Part shown: one piece after another, positions 63,146-64,000 of the stretch
Layout of the letters: each line of letters starts with the position of its first letter
How positions within the stretch are numbered: position 1 is the stretch's first letter
DNA from: Sphingobium aromaticiconvertens
Lineage (GTDB): Bacteria > Pseudomonadota > Alphaproteobacteria > Sphingomonadales > Sphingomonadaceae
Assembly: GCF_037154075.1 (NCBI RefSeq)
Contig: NZ_JBANRJ010000001.1
Coordinates: 3,963,501 to 4,027,500, forward strand
Direction of reading: 5' to 3'
DNA length: 64,000 nucleotides
Position numbers and translations under genes: made by a program
Notes under the pieces: model-generated
Database searches by the model: none
What the model saw: only the letters and a program-made list of their open reading frames with translations
Told to the model about the DNA's origin: nothing

Positions 63146-63874
63146 TCAGCCATTGGCGATATATTGCCCTCCGTTGATGGTAAGCACCGAGCCCGTGCAG
63201 AAAGCCGCCTTTGGCGAGGCGAGATAGGAGACCGCTTGCGCGACCTCGTCGGGGTCGCCGAGACGGCCGACAGGGATGCCGGCGATGATCCCGGCGCGCA
63301 CCTCCTCCTTGACGGCGGCGACCATGTCGGTGTCGACATAACCGGGACAGACCGCGTTGACGGTTATGCCGCGCGCGGCATTTTCCTGAGCCAGCGCCTT
63401 GGTGAAGCCGATCACGCCCGCCTTCGCCGCGGAATAGTTGACCTGCCCTATCTGGCCCTTCTGCCCATTGATCGACGAGATGTTGATGATCCGGCCGAAG
63501 CGCCGCTCGCGCATGCCCTCGATGATTGCGCGGGTCATGGTGAACATCGAGTCGAGGTTGTTCGCCAGCACGGACCGCCAATTGTCCCAGCTCATCTTGT
63601 GGAAGACCCCGTCGCGGGTGATGCCCGCATTGTTGATGAGGATGGACACCGGCCCAAGCCGTTCTTCGACCTGGGCCACGCCGTCCCGGCAGGCCGCCTC
63701 GTCCGCAACGTCCCATTTGAACACCGATATGCCGGTGTCCTGCTTGAACCGGGCGGCGGCGGCGTCATTGCCATGATAGACGGCCGCCACCTCATGGCCT
63801 TCGGCCTTCAGCGATCGGGCGATGGCCGCGCCGATCCCGCGCGTGCCACCGGTTACGAGTGCGATATCCGTCAT
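63146..63874 (-). CDS. phaB: Acetoacetyl-CoA reductase (PhaB/PhbB)
   Basis: A 242-residue short-chain dehydrogenase: IALVTGGTRGIGAAIARSLK is the NADPH loop, ILINNAGITRDGVFHKMSWD the NNAG motif, IINISSINGQKGQIGQVNYS and YSAAKAGVIGFTKALAQENA hold the catalytic Ser-Tyr-Lys. The GQIGQVNYSAAKAG signature and WDNW segment are typical of PhaB. It supplies (R)-3-hydroxybutyryl-CoA to the PHA synthase. I chose the ATG at 63874; the open frame extends 40 codons upstream without similarity. A TATACTTAGCG element is 78 bases upstream, suggesting common control with the PHA synthase-like operon. Confidence 0.92.
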   Translation of the reverse strand: MTDIALVTGGTRGIGAAIARSLKAEGHEVAAVYHGNDAAAARFKQDTGISVFKWDVADEAACRDGVAQVEERLGPVSILINNAGITRDGVFHKMSWDNWRSVLANNLDSMFTMTRAIIEGMRERRFGRIINISSINGQKGQIGQVNYSAAKAGVIGFTKALAQENAARGITVNAVCPGYVDTDMVAAVKEEVRAGIIAGIPVGRLGDPDEVAQAVSYLASPKAAFCTGSVLTINGGQYIANG

Positions 63875-63951
63875 GATCGTCCGGGTCCGTTCCTGTTTCA
63901 GATGCGCCGCGAGGTTTCCCCCACAGCTCCTCCCCGGACAATGCGTATGTA

Positions 63952-63958
63952 TACTTAG
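63952..63958 (-). promoter_or_regulatory. CTAAGTA element upstream of phaB
   Basis: TACTTAG on the plus strand, 78 bases before the phaB start, within GTATACTTAGCG. It matches the cores at 5581 and 12256. Confidence 0.4.
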
Positions 63959-64000
63959 CGGTTTTGTTATCGCCTCCTGGCGATACCGGATCAAGTCAAA

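Overview
The window is GC-rich, densely coding chromosomal DNA. It most likely comes from an alphaproteobacterium of the sphingomonad type. That is inferred from protein style: a FixL/FixJ pair, a membrane-bound ferritin-VIT protein, a very large cyclic glucan synthase, a fused MaoC-phosphotransacetylase and a NodT-type outer membrane factor. No rRNA, tRNA, CRISPR array or phage is visible.

Layout. 1-0.5 kb: tail of a Mg2+ P-type ATPase. 0.7-8 kb: acetyl-CoA hydrolase/transferase, beta-CASP metallo-hydrolase, a BON-domain protein overlapping a small histidine kinase, and an alcohol dehydrogenase coupled to a ferritin-like/VIT iron exporter. 8-14.3 kb: a decayed BON gene, an HdeD-like membrane protein, a SulP transporter, a decayed universal stress protein (USP) gene, a second alcohol dehydrogenase and a nitroreductase. 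14.4-17.8 kb: a copper module (copper ATPase, broken MerR-type regulator, Met/His-rich secreted protein, DUF2933-like protein). 18.3-29 kb: an 8.5-kb cyclic beta-glucan synthase gene coupled to a tandem USP, and another USP. 29-33.8 kb: L,D-transpeptidase, an IS110-family element, a kinase-like protein, Hsp20 and a small protein. 34.4-40 kb: second BON gene, then an operon of USP, erythromycin-esterase-like protein, a frameshifted hydrolase, a phosphoribosyltransferase and a host-attachment-family protein. 40.7-44.2 kb: FixL, FixJ and two stand-alone receiver proteins. 44.8-54.2 kb: a tightly overlapping operon of PHA synthase-like protein, MaoC-phosphotransacetylase, acetate kinase, FabI, a 62-residue unknown, a four-gene Mla/MCE-type lipid ABC system and a GNAT acetyltransferase. 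54.2-56 kb: a QorB-like reductase and a small secreted/membrane pair. 56-62.5 kb: an efflux operon (outer membrane factor, HlyD, RbbA-like fused ABC protein, permease). 62.6-63.9 kb: phasin and acetoacetyl-CoA reductase.

The unifying theme appears to be an oxygen-limitation or dormancy programme. A heme-PAS FixL and its partner FixJ lie in the middle of genes for PHB storage, substrate-level ATP formation from acyl-phosphates, alcohol dehydrogenases, USPs, Hsp20, BON proteins and envelope remodelling. A short element with core TACGTAG/TACTTAG (or CCGTAGAT) recurs about 55-110 bases ahead of many of these genes. It is a plausible FixJ-family operator and the most interesting signal here. Three decayed genes (USP, BON, MerR-type), one frameshifted hydrolase and one IS suggest a plastic accessory region.
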